In this document: positions 55,135-64,000 of the stretch, piece by piece
Numbering within the stretch: the stretch's first letter is position 1
How the letters are laid out: every line of letters starts with the position of its first letter
Translations under genes and position numbers: made by a program
Assembly: GCF_000430645.1 (NCBI RefSeq)
Contig: NZ_AUMK01000012.1
Span: 157,563-221,562 of the forward strand
Direction of reading: 5' to 3'
Length of the DNA: 64,000 nt
Origin: Aquimarina latercula DSM 2041
Lineage (GTDB): Bacteria > Bacteroidota > Bacteroidia > Flavobacteriales > Flavobacteriaceae
Notes under the pieces: model-generated
Seen by the model: the letters and a program-made list of their open reading frames with translations, nothing else
The model's database searches: none
Told to the model about the DNA's origin: nothing

Positions 55135-56808
55135 ATGCGAATAAATGACAAAAACAATTCAAGTACTGTTTTCTTATTTTTATTGCTATTACAGGTCATC
55201 GGAGCTTCTTCTCAGGAAGAATATTCTTTGTCGGAGTTAGTTGCTAATAAAGGTCCTTATATTCCTAATTATAGTTATGCTGGGTATCAATTTGGAGAGA
55301 AGGAGATAAAAATTTCAGATGATATTACTACTGTACTGAACGCAACTGATTTTGGGGTTGTTGCAAATGATGAAAAAGATGATTCCAAAGCGTTATTGAG
55401 AGTTTTTGAGAAAGCTCATCAGATAAAAGAACCAGTATTGATTCAATTACCTGCAGGAAGGATAATTTTAAGTGAAGTATTATATTTCGAAAGGAGCAAC
55501 ATTGTACTTAATGGTCAGGGAGTAGAAAATAATGGAACTGAAATTTTCTGCCCAAGACCAATGATGTACTTAAAAGATCCTAATGATTTAAAAGAACTTA
55601 GAGAATATCTGGTTAAACTAGATAAAATTCAAAAAGAAGAAGAAAAGAACATTTTCCTTCCTTTCTCTCAATATTCTTGGTCAGGAGGTATGTTTTGGAC
55701 CAGAATTCCTGGTGCTAGGGTAAAATCCTATCTTAAAAAATACGATAAAGAGCCTAAAGTTTTGGGAACTATTGAAAATGCAAAACGTGGTTCAGTCTCA
55801 TTTAAAGTTCATAATGATTTAGGATTAAATAAAGGGGACGTTGTAGAGATACAATGGTTTAATAAAAAGGGCAAAGAGGCAAATATATTAAGAGAATTAT
55901 ATGGAGATACTGAAAATTTAAAAATTGGATCTCATCATTGGAACTATACCAATCTGCCATTAATTCGTCAACAGGCACAAATTGAAGAAATAGTTCGAAA
56001 TCAAGTTACAATTAAATCTCCATTATTAACAGACATTATTCCGGAATATGAGGTGAGAATAATAAAATGGGATCATTTAAAAGAAGTGGGGATTCAGAAT
56101 TTCAAAATTACATTTCCTTTTTCTAATCGTATAGCTCATCACGTAGAACAAGGATATAATGGAATTTACTTGACTAGAGTTTTTAATAGTTGGGTTCAAA
56201 ATGTGGTTATAGAAAATTCTGACAGTGGTATATTAACAGAAGCTATTGCTAATGTAACCATTAAAGATATTAAGACTACCGGGAAAAAGAAAGGTCATTA
56301 TACAGTACAAATGGGAGGAGTGCATAATGTTTTAGTTAAGAATTTATCTGTTCATAATGATGTAATGCATCCTTTAAGCTTTAATACTTTTTCTACTAAA
56401 AGCGTTTATCATAACTGTGAAGTTCTAAAAAATCCAATTTTGGATCAACACTCAGGTGTGAATCATCAAAATTTATTTGATTTAATAACTGTTCATTTAA
56501 ATACATTAGGAAATGACTCATATCCTCTTTTTACAGGTGGTGGAGCGGGTTATTGGAAACCTTCACATGCATCATATAGTACTTTTTGGAATATTAAAGT
56601 AAATTTTTTGAATACTCCAGAGCATGAAGAACTCATACGTTTAGATGGAATGAACGATGGGCCTAATGCTAGGTTAGTAGGTGTCTGGGGAAATCAAAAG
56701 ATAGTAATTAACTATAATCCAGATGCCTATGTAGGTTTTGTAAATAAAGACATAAAATTAATTCCTTCGTTATATAAGTATCAACTTAAGAGAAGGTTAA
56801 AGAATTAA
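55135..56808 (+). CDS. Secreted pectate-lyase-like right-handed beta-helix protein
   Basis: The 557-residue product has a signal peptide (VFLFLLLLQVIGASSQ). From about residue 68, NATDFGVVANDEKDDSKALL matches the start of Pectate_lyase_3-type beta-helices, followed by coil repeats (VVIENSDSGILTEAIANVTI, HNVLVKNLSVHND). A long insertion at about 160-310 separates the first strands from the helix. The catalytic residues of a known PL or GH family cannot be assigned. It lacks the T9SS tail of the other enzymes here and ends YQLKRRLKN, so it probably stays in the periplasm or outer membrane and acts on imported oligosaccharides. Confidence 0.75.
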   Translation: MRINDKNNSSTVFLFLLLLQVIGASSQEEYSLSELVANKGPYIPNYSYAGYQFGEKEIKISDDITTVLNATDFGVVANDEKDDSKALLRVFEKAHQIKEPVLIQLPAGRIILSEVLYFERSNIVLNGQGVENNGTEIFCPRPMMYLKDPNDLKELREYLVKLDKIQKEEEKNIFLPFSQYSWSGGMFWTRIPGARVKSYLKKYDKEPKVLGTIENAKRGSVSFKVHNDLGLNKGDVVEIQWFNKKGKEANILRELYGDTENLKIGSHHWNYTNLPLIRQQAQIEEIVRNQVTIKSPLLTDIIPEYEVRIIKWDHLKEVGIQNFKITFPFSNRIAHHVEQGYNGIYLTRVFNSWVQNVVIENSDSGILTEAIANVTIKDIKTTGKKKGHYTVQMGGVHNVLVKNLSVHNDVMHPLSFNTFSTKSVYHNCEVLKNPILDQHSGVNHQNLFDLITVHLNTLGNDSYPLFTGGGAGYWKPSHASYSTFWNIKVNFLNTPEHEELIRLDGMNDGPNARLVGVWGNQKIVINYNPDAYVGFVNKDIKLIPSLYKYQLKRRLKN

Positions 56809-56910
56809 AAAATTAGAAAGCAAAAATGAATTGGTCTTAAACGTTAAATTATTAACATTTATTTAATATTTTGAAGTTTAAAACGTTATTAGGAGGAAAT
56901 TTTAAGGGAA

Positions 56911-59900
56911 TTGATGAAGCATATATACGCATTACTATTATTTTTTATTTCAACTTTGTCTATTGCTCAAGATAATTTTTATAATAAATTTTTACATCTT
57001 TTTACCTCAGATGGATTATCACAAAGTACAGTAATTGCTATTCATCAGGATCGATTAGGTCGAATGTGGATAGGAACCAGAGATGGATTAAATAAATATG
57101 ATGGTGATAATTTTACGGTGTATAGAAATATACTTAATGACTCCACTTCAATTAGTAATAATGACATTTTATCTATACAAGAGGATCAAGAAGGTTTTAT
57201 CTGGATCGGAACATACAATGGATTAAATAGATACGATCCAAAACTTAATATATTTAAATCATATTTCCATTCTAGTAAAAAAGGAAGTATCTCAGACAAT
57301 ACAATCTGGTCTATTCATATGTTGGATAATGGAGAACTTTGGTTTGGTTCTTCTAACGGTCTTATGGTATATAATAGGGAATCAGATTCATTTATTACAA
57401 TCAAAAATAACCCAGTGAATGCTTCAAGTCTTTCGAATAATTATATTTTAAGTATATACGAAGACAATAAAAAAGATATCTGGATAGGGACAGCAAATGG
57501 TTTAAATAAGTTAAAAACAAGGAATGATAAAGATTTTGTATTTAAGAGATTTTATAGTCATCAAAAATCAAATAGCTTAAGTGACTCTTATATTCAAGCT
57601 ATTGTACAAGATGATAAAGATAGATTGTGGATTGGAACTAAATATGGAGGTCTTAACTACTACGATTTAACTTCTAGTTCCTTTGGTCGTGTAAGGAAGA
57701 CTAATAAAAACCAAACAATTAATAAAGATGTTAGAAGTTTATCTATAGATAATCGGGGAGTACTTTGGATAGCAACTTATGATGGACTTTGTATTAAAAA
57801 CAATGATGACTCTATTATTTCTATTAGGCATCAACAGAACAATTTAAAAAGTCTTAGCAGAAACTCGATTAAAACAATTTTTATAGATAGAAAAGGTTCT
57901 GCTTGGCTAGGAACTTATTATGGAGGAATTAACATATGGGATGAATCCAATTCTAATTTTATATCGCTTAGAAAAAACTCTACTGATGATATTGAATACG
58001 GCGTAGTAAGCAGTATTGTGCAAGATGATAAGTATAATTTATATTTCGGAACCGAAGGAAAAGGGATTAGTATATTAGATTTGAAGAAAAATCAATCTCT
58101 TGATATACAGAAGATTTCAGAAAATAAACTCCCTAGTCTTAGTATTAAATCATTATTTATTGATGACAAAAAACTTTGGATTGGAACTTATAATGCTGGT
58201 GTAGCTTTATATGATATAGAGGCTAAGAAATTTGTTTCTAATTTGTTGAGCAAGGATTTAAGAGTGCTTCTTAAAGATGTCGGTGTGTATACGATTAAAA
58301 AATCTGGAGATTTTATGTATTTAGGGACTTTTGGAAAAGGCCTTATTCAATATAGTTTAACAAACAAAGATTTTAGATTTATAGATCATAATGACATAAA
58401 TAAAAAATCACTTTCTAATGATAGAATTAGAGTTTTACTTGTTGATAAAGATTCTAACTTATGGATTGGCACACAAAATGGCCTTAATTTTATAGAAAGA
58501 AGTAAGTTAAATAATAAAGAAATAATTACGGTTAAACGTTTCTTTTTTAATGAAGAACAATTATCCGGAGATGATATTTTAAGCATATACGAGGATAAAA
58601 GAGGAATTCTCTACGTTGGGACCAAAGCAAATGGTGTATATAAGTTTGATGATAATACATTTAATAAATTAGAACTTAATGTAGTAGGGACAAAGATTAG
58701 TACAGTTTTTAGTATTGTAGAGTATGATGATAACGTTATTTGGATGAGTTCCAATAAAGGTATTGTAGCATATAATCCTGATAAAAAAACTTCGATTCTT
58801 TATAACCAAACTGATGGTTTAATCAGTAACGAATTTAATAATAATGCATGTTTAAGAGCTAAAAATGGAGGTCTCTATTTTGGAGGACCATCTGGAGTCT
58901 CATTTTTAAATCCTAATCAGATAAAGAAAAATACTTTTGTACCCAAAGTGGTTTTGACAGATTTTAATATTCAAGGAAAAAAGATTGACACTTATGGAGA
59001 TAAAAAAGTACTAAAAAAGAGTGTTTCCTATACGGATAAACTTACATTATTGCATGATCAAGCTTCTTTTGGGATTAGTTTTGCAATGCCTAATTTTATT
59101 AATTCTTCTAATAATCAATACGCGTATCGGTTAGTTGGATTAGATAATCAATGGCAGTATACCAAAAATACCGAAGTAAATTACACAATACAAAAACCAG
59201 GTAATTACACTTTTGAGGTAAAAGGGGCGAATAATGATAATATTTGGAATGATGAGCCTACAAAACTAAAAATATCATTAAAACCGGCTCCTTGGAAGAG
59301 TCCCCTTGCTTTTGCAGGATATGTCATAGCAATAATTTTAGCATTGTTTGGATTAAACCAAATTAACAAAGCAAAAACAAAACTAAAACATGAATTAGAC
59401 TTAGAACATCTAGAAAATATTAGAAAAGAAGAAATGAATCGTTCTAAGTTAGAGTTTTTTACAAATATTTCTCACGAATTCAGAACGCCATTAGCACTGA
59501 TTATAGCACCCTTACAACAATTGATAGAGAATTATCAAGGTAGTAACAAGATGTATAAACGTTTATTAGTTATCGAACGTAATGCGGATCAATTATTGAA
59601 ATTGATTAATCAATTATTAGATTTTAGAAAGTTTGAAAATAAGCATTCTAAATTACAGGTTGCAGAAGGGAATTTGGTAAAGTACCTAAAGGAAATTTAC
59701 TTGTCATTTAATGAATTTGCTAAAGCAGGTTCGTATACCTATACATTTGAAACTTCTTCGGATATGATAGAAGTATACTTTGATCGATATAAATTGGAGA
59801 GGGTATTTTATAACTTAATTTCTAATGCATTTAAGTATACTCCAGAAGGAGGAGAGATTCATGTAAGAATTTTCGAGAATAACAATAATGCGATTGTTGA

Positions 59901-61017
59901 AATAGAGGATACAGGTAAAGGAGTTGATAAAGAGTTTGTGGACAAAGTATTTGATCGTTTTTATGAAGTAGCTGCGGATAAAGATTATCAGAAACAATTT
60001 AATCAAGCCAGTGGGATTGGATTGTCGATAGCAAAAAAAGCTGTCGAATTACATCAAGGTATTATAGAAGTTATGGATACCAAATTAGAAAAAGGAACTG
60101 TTTTTAGAGTAAGTCTTAAAAAAGGGAAAGCTCATTTAAACGAAACAGATATTATAAAGGATTTTAAGATTAGTGATGATATTACTCAATATAAAAATCA
60201 AATTTCTACAGCTAAGAAAAATAAAGAACTAGATATGGAAATGGTTTTTAAAGAAGACCAAAAGCCATTGATTCTTATTGCAGAGGACAATGATGAATTG
60301 AGAGATTTCATAGGAGATATGCTTAAAGACTATTATCAGATAATCAAAGCTGAGAATGGGCAGGTAGCATTTAAAAAGGCAATACAAAAAGTTCCAGATT
60401 TAATAATTAGTGATGTGATTATGCCTAAAATGGAAGGGACTGAACTGTGCTCTAAAATAAAGAATGATATTAGAACGAGTCATATTCCTTTTATTTTATT
60501 GACTTCTAGAACCTCATTAATTTATAAGTTTGATGGTTTGGAGTCTGGAGCAGATGCTTATATAAATAAGCCTTTTAATGTAAAAGAATTTTTGTTAACC
60601 ATACGAAACCTTCTTTCATCTTTAGAAAAACAAAAAGAGAAATTTTCATCTAATGAGTTTAGGTCATCGGACATTACGGTAACTTCTATAGATGAAGAGT
60701 TATTGAAAAAAGCGGTGAAAATTGTTGAAGAAAATATAAGCAATACTTCTTTTGATATTCCATACTTTAGCTCGGAGTTAGGTGTAAGTAGAACCATGTT
60801 ATTTTCTAAAATTAAAGGCTGGACCAATTTAACACCGAATGAATTTATTCATTCTATCCGAATGAAAAGAGCTTCTCAATTATTAGAGTTAGGTCAAATA
60901 AATATCTCAGAAGTTTGCTATAAAGTAGGTTTTAGAAACCCTAAATATTTCACAAAATGTTTTAAAAAGCATTTTGATCAGACTCCCTCAGAATACGCAT
61001 CAAAATTCTTTTCTTAA
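56911..61017 (+). CDS. Hybrid two-component system regulator (periplasmic sensor, kinase, receiver, AraC DNA-binding)
   Basis: The 1368-residue protein has a signal sequence (YALLLFFISTLSIAQ) and a sensor of Reg_prop beta-propeller repeats (about 25-700; units like GRMWIGTRDGLNKYD) and a Y_Y_Y domain (about 735-795). A membrane helix follows at about 800-820. The kinase core has His855 in FTNISHEFRTPLAL and ATPase motifs EDTGKGVD and GIGLSIAKK. The receiver has Asp1168 in LIISDVIMPKMEGTE, and an AraC-type helix-turn-helix ends the protein (RMKRASQLLELGQINISEV). Such regulators bind a degradation oligosaccharide and activate the PUL. It lies between the beta-helix gene and susC, so the target promoters are probably those of this locus. 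Confidence 0.95.
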   Translation: MMKHIYALLLFFISTLSIAQDNFYNKFLHLFTSDGLSQSTVIAIHQDRLGRMWIGTRDGLNKYDGDNFTVYRNILNDSTSISNNDILSIQEDQEGFIWIGTYNGLNRYDPKLNIFKSYFHSSKKGSISDNTIWSIHMLDNGELWFGSSNGLMVYNRESDSFITIKNNPVNASSLSNNYILSIYEDNKKDIWIGTANGLNKLKTRNDKDFVFKRFYSHQKSNSLSDSYIQAIVQDDKDRLWIGTKYGGLNYYDLTSSSFGRVRKTNKNQTINKDVRSLSIDNRGVLWIATYDGLCIKNNDDSIISIRHQQNNLKSLSRNSIKTIFIDRKGSAWLGTYYGGINIWDESNSNFISLRKNSTDDIEYGVVSSIVQDDKYNLYFGTEGKGISILDLKKNQSLDIQKISENKLPSLSIKSLFIDDKKLWIGTYNAGVALYDIEAKKFVSNLLSKDLRVLLKDVGVYTIKKSGDFMYLGTFGKGLIQYSLTNKDFRFIDHNDINKKSLSNDRIRVLLVDKDSNLWIGTQNGLNFIERSKLNNKEIITVKRFFFNEEQLSGDDILSIYEDKRGILYVGTKANGVYKFDDNTFNKLELNVVGTKISTVFSIVEYDDNVIWMSSNKGIVAYNPDKKTSILYNQTDGLISNEFNNNACLRAKNGGLYFGGPSGVSFLNPNQIKKNTFVPKVVLTDFNIQGKKIDTYGDKKVLKKSVSYTDKLTLLHDQASFGISFAMPNFINSSNNQYAYRLVGLDNQWQYTKNTEVNYTIQKPGNYTFEVKGANNDNIWNDEPTKLKISLKPAPWKSPLAFAGYVIAIILALFGLNQINKAKTKLKHELDLEHLENIRKEEMNRSKLEFFTNISHEFRTPLALIIAPLQQLIENYQGSNKMYKRLLVIERNADQLLKLINQLLDFRKFENKHSKLQVAEGNLVKYLKEIYLSFNEFAKAGSYTYTFETSSDMIEVYFDRYKLERVFYNLISNAFKYTPEGGEIHVRIFENNNNAIVEIEDTGKGVDKEFVDKVFDRFYEVAADKDYQKQFNQASGIGLSIAKKAVELHQGIIEVMDTKLEKGTVFRVSLKKGKAHLNETDIIKDFKISDDITQYKNQISTAKKNKELDMEMVFKEDQKPLILIAEDNDELRDFIGDMLKDYYQIIKAENGQVAFKKAIQKVPDLIISDVIMPKMEGTELCSKIKNDIRTSHIPFILLTSRTSLIYKFDGLESGADAYINKPFNVKEFLLTIRNLLSSLEKQKEKFSSNEFRSSDITVTSIDEELLKKAVKIVEENISNTSFDIPYFSSELGVSRTMLFSKIKGWTNLTPNEFIHSIRMKRASQLLELGQINISEVCYKVGFRNPKYFTKCFKKHFDQTPSEYASKFFS

Positions 61018-61256
61018 AAACAGATCGTTTTAACAATGATAGGGTCTGTTAAGTGCTTATTTCCAATGTTTAGTACAGAAATATACCCTTTTTAGGACTT
61101 TTAGATATATCGTTTTAAGTAGGTTTGAGTATGAATAGGAAACAAAGCAGATATATCTTTTTACAACTCTTCTTTTCGTTGTGTATCATATTTTTTTGTC
61201 TTCTAATTATATATCTGTATTAAACAGAAGCGTACACTAACATAAATCAATCACTC

Positions 61257-64000
61257 ATGAATGAAAAATTTACATATTTAAAAGTATTGAAAAGATGTAT
61301 TCAAGTTTTGTTATTAATGATGGGGTCTGCGTTATCCGCACAAATTGAGATTACAGGAACAGTTACATCAGAAGATGGAGTTCCTATTCTAGGTGCTAAC
61401 GTTAGCGTAAAAAATAAACCTATTGGTACTACTACTGATTTTGATGGTTTATATACTATAAAGGTGCCAGATGAAAAAGCTGTTTTAGTATTTTCTTATG
61501 TCGGATTTGCTGATCAAGAAATATTAGTTGGTAGTCAAAAAAGTATCAATGTTATTTTATCTGCATCAATAGAATCTTTGGAGCAAATCGTTGTTGTCGG
61601 TTATGGGTCACAACGTAAGAGTGATGTAACGGGTTCTGTATCTTCTGTAAAGACGGAGGAGTTAAATGCTTTTCCTGTATTGAATGCAGCACAGGCGCTT
61701 CAGGGTCGTGCAGCAGGTGTAGTAGTTCAATCTAACAATGGTGGAGAACCGGGTGCCCCTATCAATGTAAAGATTAGAGGAAATACTTCTATCAATGCTA
61801 GTAGTGCCCCACTTATAGTTGTAGATGGATTTGTAGGAGGTATCTTTCCACAGGCAAATGACATTCAATCTATTGAGATTTTAAAAGATGCATCTGCTAC
61901 CGCTATTTATGGTTCTAGAGGTTCTAATGGGGTTGTTTTAGTAACCACCAAAAAAGGTAGAAAGGGTAAATTATCTGTAGAGGTAAATACTACATATTCT
62001 ATTCAAAATACAGCCAATCGTCTAGATTTATTAAATGCGGATCAATTTGCAGCTTATCAGCAAACCATCAATCCTGGATATGTTCAAGGATCTGCCAATA
62101 CAGATTGGCAAGATTTATTGTATCGTAGTGGTAGTACTGCCAATCATCAATTTTCTTTTTCTGGAGGAAGTGATAAGATAAATTTTTATGCCTCTGCTAC
62201 TTATTTTAAGCAAGAAGGTGTGATTATAAATTCTGAATTCGAAAGAATTTCTTTTTTATCAAATATCGATGCACAGGTAACTGATAAGTTAAAGTTGGGA
62301 GCTAATATATTTGGTAGTCGAGGAAATAAAGATGGAGTTCCTACACAATCAACCGGTGCTACAGTAAATGGTGGTGGAGATGATGTGGTTTCATTATTAT
62401 TTCGATTTGCACCAGATCTTGGGGTACAGGATGCCAATGGCCTTAATACAATTAACTCTGTTGGAGATAATGTAGATAATCCATTTGCCATTGCTACTGA
62501 GGGAATCGATGAGACAAAAACAGATAATTATAGAGCCAATTTATATGCGAATTACGATATTTTTGAAAACCTTACTTTCAAAACTACATTTGGTTTTAGT
62601 ACCATTAATGGTACTCAAGGGACATTTAGTCCATCGACTTTAATTACTACAGCTGGAGCTGGTACAGGCGGAAGAGCAACCATCACAAATTCTAAGAGTA
62701 CAAGTATCTTAAGTGAAAACTACTTAACCTATAATGCAGAAATAGGAAGAGGGAATCTTACTTTATTAGCAGGATATTCTTACCAAAAGAATTCTACAGA
62801 TAGATTCTCTGCAGGAGCTGAAGGGTTTACCTCAGATTCTTTTTCTTACCACGCATTACAAACAGGATCTACTCAATTGATACCTACTTCTTCTTTTTCT
62901 GAAATAGAGATTCAATCTCAATTCGGTAGGCTAAACTTTGATTATGATGATAAGTACTTACTAACAGCTACAGTTAGAAGAGATGGATCATCGAATTTTG
63001 CTAAAAATGAAAAATATGCAATTTTCCCATCAGGAGCCATTGGTTGGAAAGTATCAAATGAAAACTTCTTAAAGGACAGTCAAACGGTTTCTAATCTAAA
63101 GTTAAGAGCCAGTTATGGGGTAACCGGTAATCAAGCAATTGCAGCATATGGATCACTTGCTAGTTTTGCATCTGTCTTTACTCCTATCAATGGACAGACT
63201 GTTATTAATGTAACACCAAACCAAGTAGCCAACCCAGATCTAAAATGGGAATCTTCCTATCAAACCAATCTTGGTCTAGATTTAGGATTATTTTCTAATA
63301 GAGTTTCACTGTCATTGGATTACTATAATATAGACACCAAGGATCTTATCATTGCAGATTCTAGTCAACCAGAATTTTTAGGTTTTCTAACTGCTGCAAG
63401 TTTAAGAAATGTAGGAGAGATTAATAACAAAGGATTTGAGATTACTTTAAATACCAGAAATGTTAGTACCGAAAACTTCAGTTGGACTACAGATCTTAAT
63501 TGGTCTACAAACAAAAATGAGTTTGTTAGTTTATTAAATGGTGAAGATATATTCCAAGATGCTTCTCCTGGATATTTTAATATAGATCGTACGCATATCC
63601 TAAGAGAAGGAGAAGCTGTAGGTGTTTTTTGGGGATATGAATATAGAGGTGTTTACCAAGGTGGAGCTTTACCAGAAGGAACCGCTATTTTTGAAGGAGG
63701 CGAAGCAGGAGATCAATTATTTACAGATTTACCAGATGAAGATGGTAATTTAGATGGCGTAATTACCACCGATGATCAACAAATAATAGGAGATCCTAAT
63801 CCAGATTTTACCATTGGTATCACAAACACATTTACTTACAAAAACATTGATCTAAGCATCTTTTTTCAAGGAGCTTATGGTGGCGATGTTATGAATCTTA
63901 CCAATGTACAGTTATTTAACGGAGATTCTAATGCCACTACAGATATATTAAATGCTTGGACTCCAACAAACACAAATACAGATATACCCTCTGCTAAACT
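61257..64000 (+). CDS. SusC-like TonB-dependent receptor (partial, C-terminus outside window)
   Basis: The frame is open from 61257 to the right edge, giving 914 residues. It begins with a signal peptide (CIQVLLLMMGSALSAQ), a carboxypeptidase-like domain (ITGTVTSEDGVPILGANVSV), the TonB box/plug start (VVVGYGSQRKSDVTGSVSSV), and SusC plug features (AAQALQGRAAGVVVQSNNGG, LIVVDGFVGG, IEILKDASATAIYGSRGSNG). Barrel strands follow and the last residues are WTPTNTNTDIPSAKL, typical of SusC near its end. It imports oligosaccharides with a SusD partner, which must lie beyond the window. The gap from the HTCS gene is 239 bases. Confidence 0.95.
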   Translation, partial: MNEKFTYLKVLKRCIQVLLLMMGSALSAQIEITGTVTSEDGVPILGANVSVKNKPIGTTTDFDGLYTIKVPDEKAVLVFSYVGFADQEILVGSQKSINVILSASIESLEQIVVVGYGSQRKSDVTGSVSSVKTEELNAFPVLNAAQALQGRAAGVVVQSNNGGEPGAPINVKIRGNTSINASSAPLIVVDGFVGGIFPQANDIQSIEILKDASATAIYGSRGSNGVVLVTTKKGRKGKLSVEVNTTYSIQNTANRLDLLNADQFAAYQQTINPGYVQGSANTDWQDLLYRSGSTANHQFSFSGGSDKINFYASATYFKQEGVIINSEFERISFLSNIDAQVTDKLKLGANIFGSRGNKDGVPTQSTGATVNGGGDDVVSLLFRFAPDLGVQDANGLNTINSVGDNVDNPFAIATEGIDETKTDNYRANLYANYDIFENLTFKTTFGFSTINGTQGTFSPSTLITTAGAGTGGRATITNSKSTSILSENYLTYNAEIGRGNLTLLAGYSYQKNSTDRFSAGAEGFTSDSFSYHALQTGSTQLIPTSSFSEIEIQSQFGRLNFDYDDKYLLTATVRRDGSSNFAKNEKYAIFPSGAIGWKVSNENFLKDSQTVSNLKLRASYGVTGNQAIAAYGSLASFASVFTPINGQTVINVTPNQVANPDLKWESSYQTNLGLDLGLFSNRVSLSLDYYNIDTKDLIIADSSQPEFLGFLTAASLRNVGEINNKGFEITLNTRNVSTENFSWTTDLNWSTNKNEFVSLLNGEDIFQDASPGYFNIDRTHILREGEAVGVFWGYEYRGVYQGGALPEGTAIFEGGEAGDQLFTDLPDEDGNLDGVITTDDQQIIGDPNPDFTIGITNTFTYKNIDLSIFFQGAYGGDVMNLTNVQLFNGDSNATTDILNAWTPTNTNTDIPSAK

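Noticed and set aside
1..64000. Insertion sequences, prophage genes, integrases or replication origin
   Set aside because: No transposase, integrase, phage structural gene, dnaA box cluster or attachment-site pattern could be supported; the single tRNA-Leu has no neighbouring integrase or partial duplicate.

Overview
The window looks like chromosomal DNA of a marine, polysaccharide-degrading member of the Flavobacteriaceae (Bacteroidota). This rests on the low GC content, genes without obvious Shine-Dalgarno sites, proteins carrying type IX secretion (T9SS) sorting domains, a PorP/SprF protein, a hybrid two-component regulator, a SusC-type receptor and Bacteroidota-style housekeeping gene order. 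The genus cannot be fixed from the sequence alone.

Positions 1-6030 are housekeeping genes on the minus strand: mgtE (cut by the window edge), rsmA, a small membrane protein, a DUF4286 protein, a secreted TPR protein and serS, which has a probable interspersed repeat just upstream of it. Positions 6300-13110 form an accessory island. An ECF-type sigma factor and a TPR membrane protein (probable anti-sigma) diverge from a lipoprotein gene and a 911-residue TPR-CHAT protease. This core is flanked by three small cysteine-rich peptide genes with MKKSI/LLN-type leaders. Two of them are preceded by the same inverted-repeat element at exactly the same distance, and two encode nearly the same peptide core. 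No maturation enzyme or peptide exporter is visible. This is the best candidate here for an undescribed system.

Positions 13124-20683 return to the backbone: an M23 peptidase, an orphan TPR histidine kinase, an HTTM protein, ribF, pth, rplY, prs and a tRNA-Leu(CAA). Positions 21029-29117 hold a 2389-residue adhesin-like protein (about 35 BspA-type 25-residue repeats, two PKD-like domains, ten fibronectin-like modules partly encoded by exact 297-bp tandem repeats, and a type B T9SS domain), followed by its likely PorP/SprF partner.

From 30176 to the right edge lies a polysaccharide utilisation locus for a uronic-acid polymer. Five secreted enzymes are on the plus strand: GH5 plus beta-helix, two PL14-like lyases, a heparin-lyase-I/PL20-like lyase and a G8-domain beta-helix protein. 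They face a ten-gene minus-strand operon: a TRAP transporter, KDPG aldolase, KDG kinase, a DUF4861 lipoprotein, KduD, KduI, UxuA and an SDR-type mannonate oxidoreductase. Divergent from that operon are a pectate-lyase-like beta-helix protein, a hybrid two-component regulator and a SusC receptor that runs off the window. Together they suggest extracellular cleavage by lyases, import, conversion of unsaturated and saturated uronates to 2-keto-3-deoxygluconate, and entry into glycolysis via KDPG. The enzyme set points to a glucuronate-rich, unsulfated polymer (glucuronan-like) more than to alginate, but this is inference.
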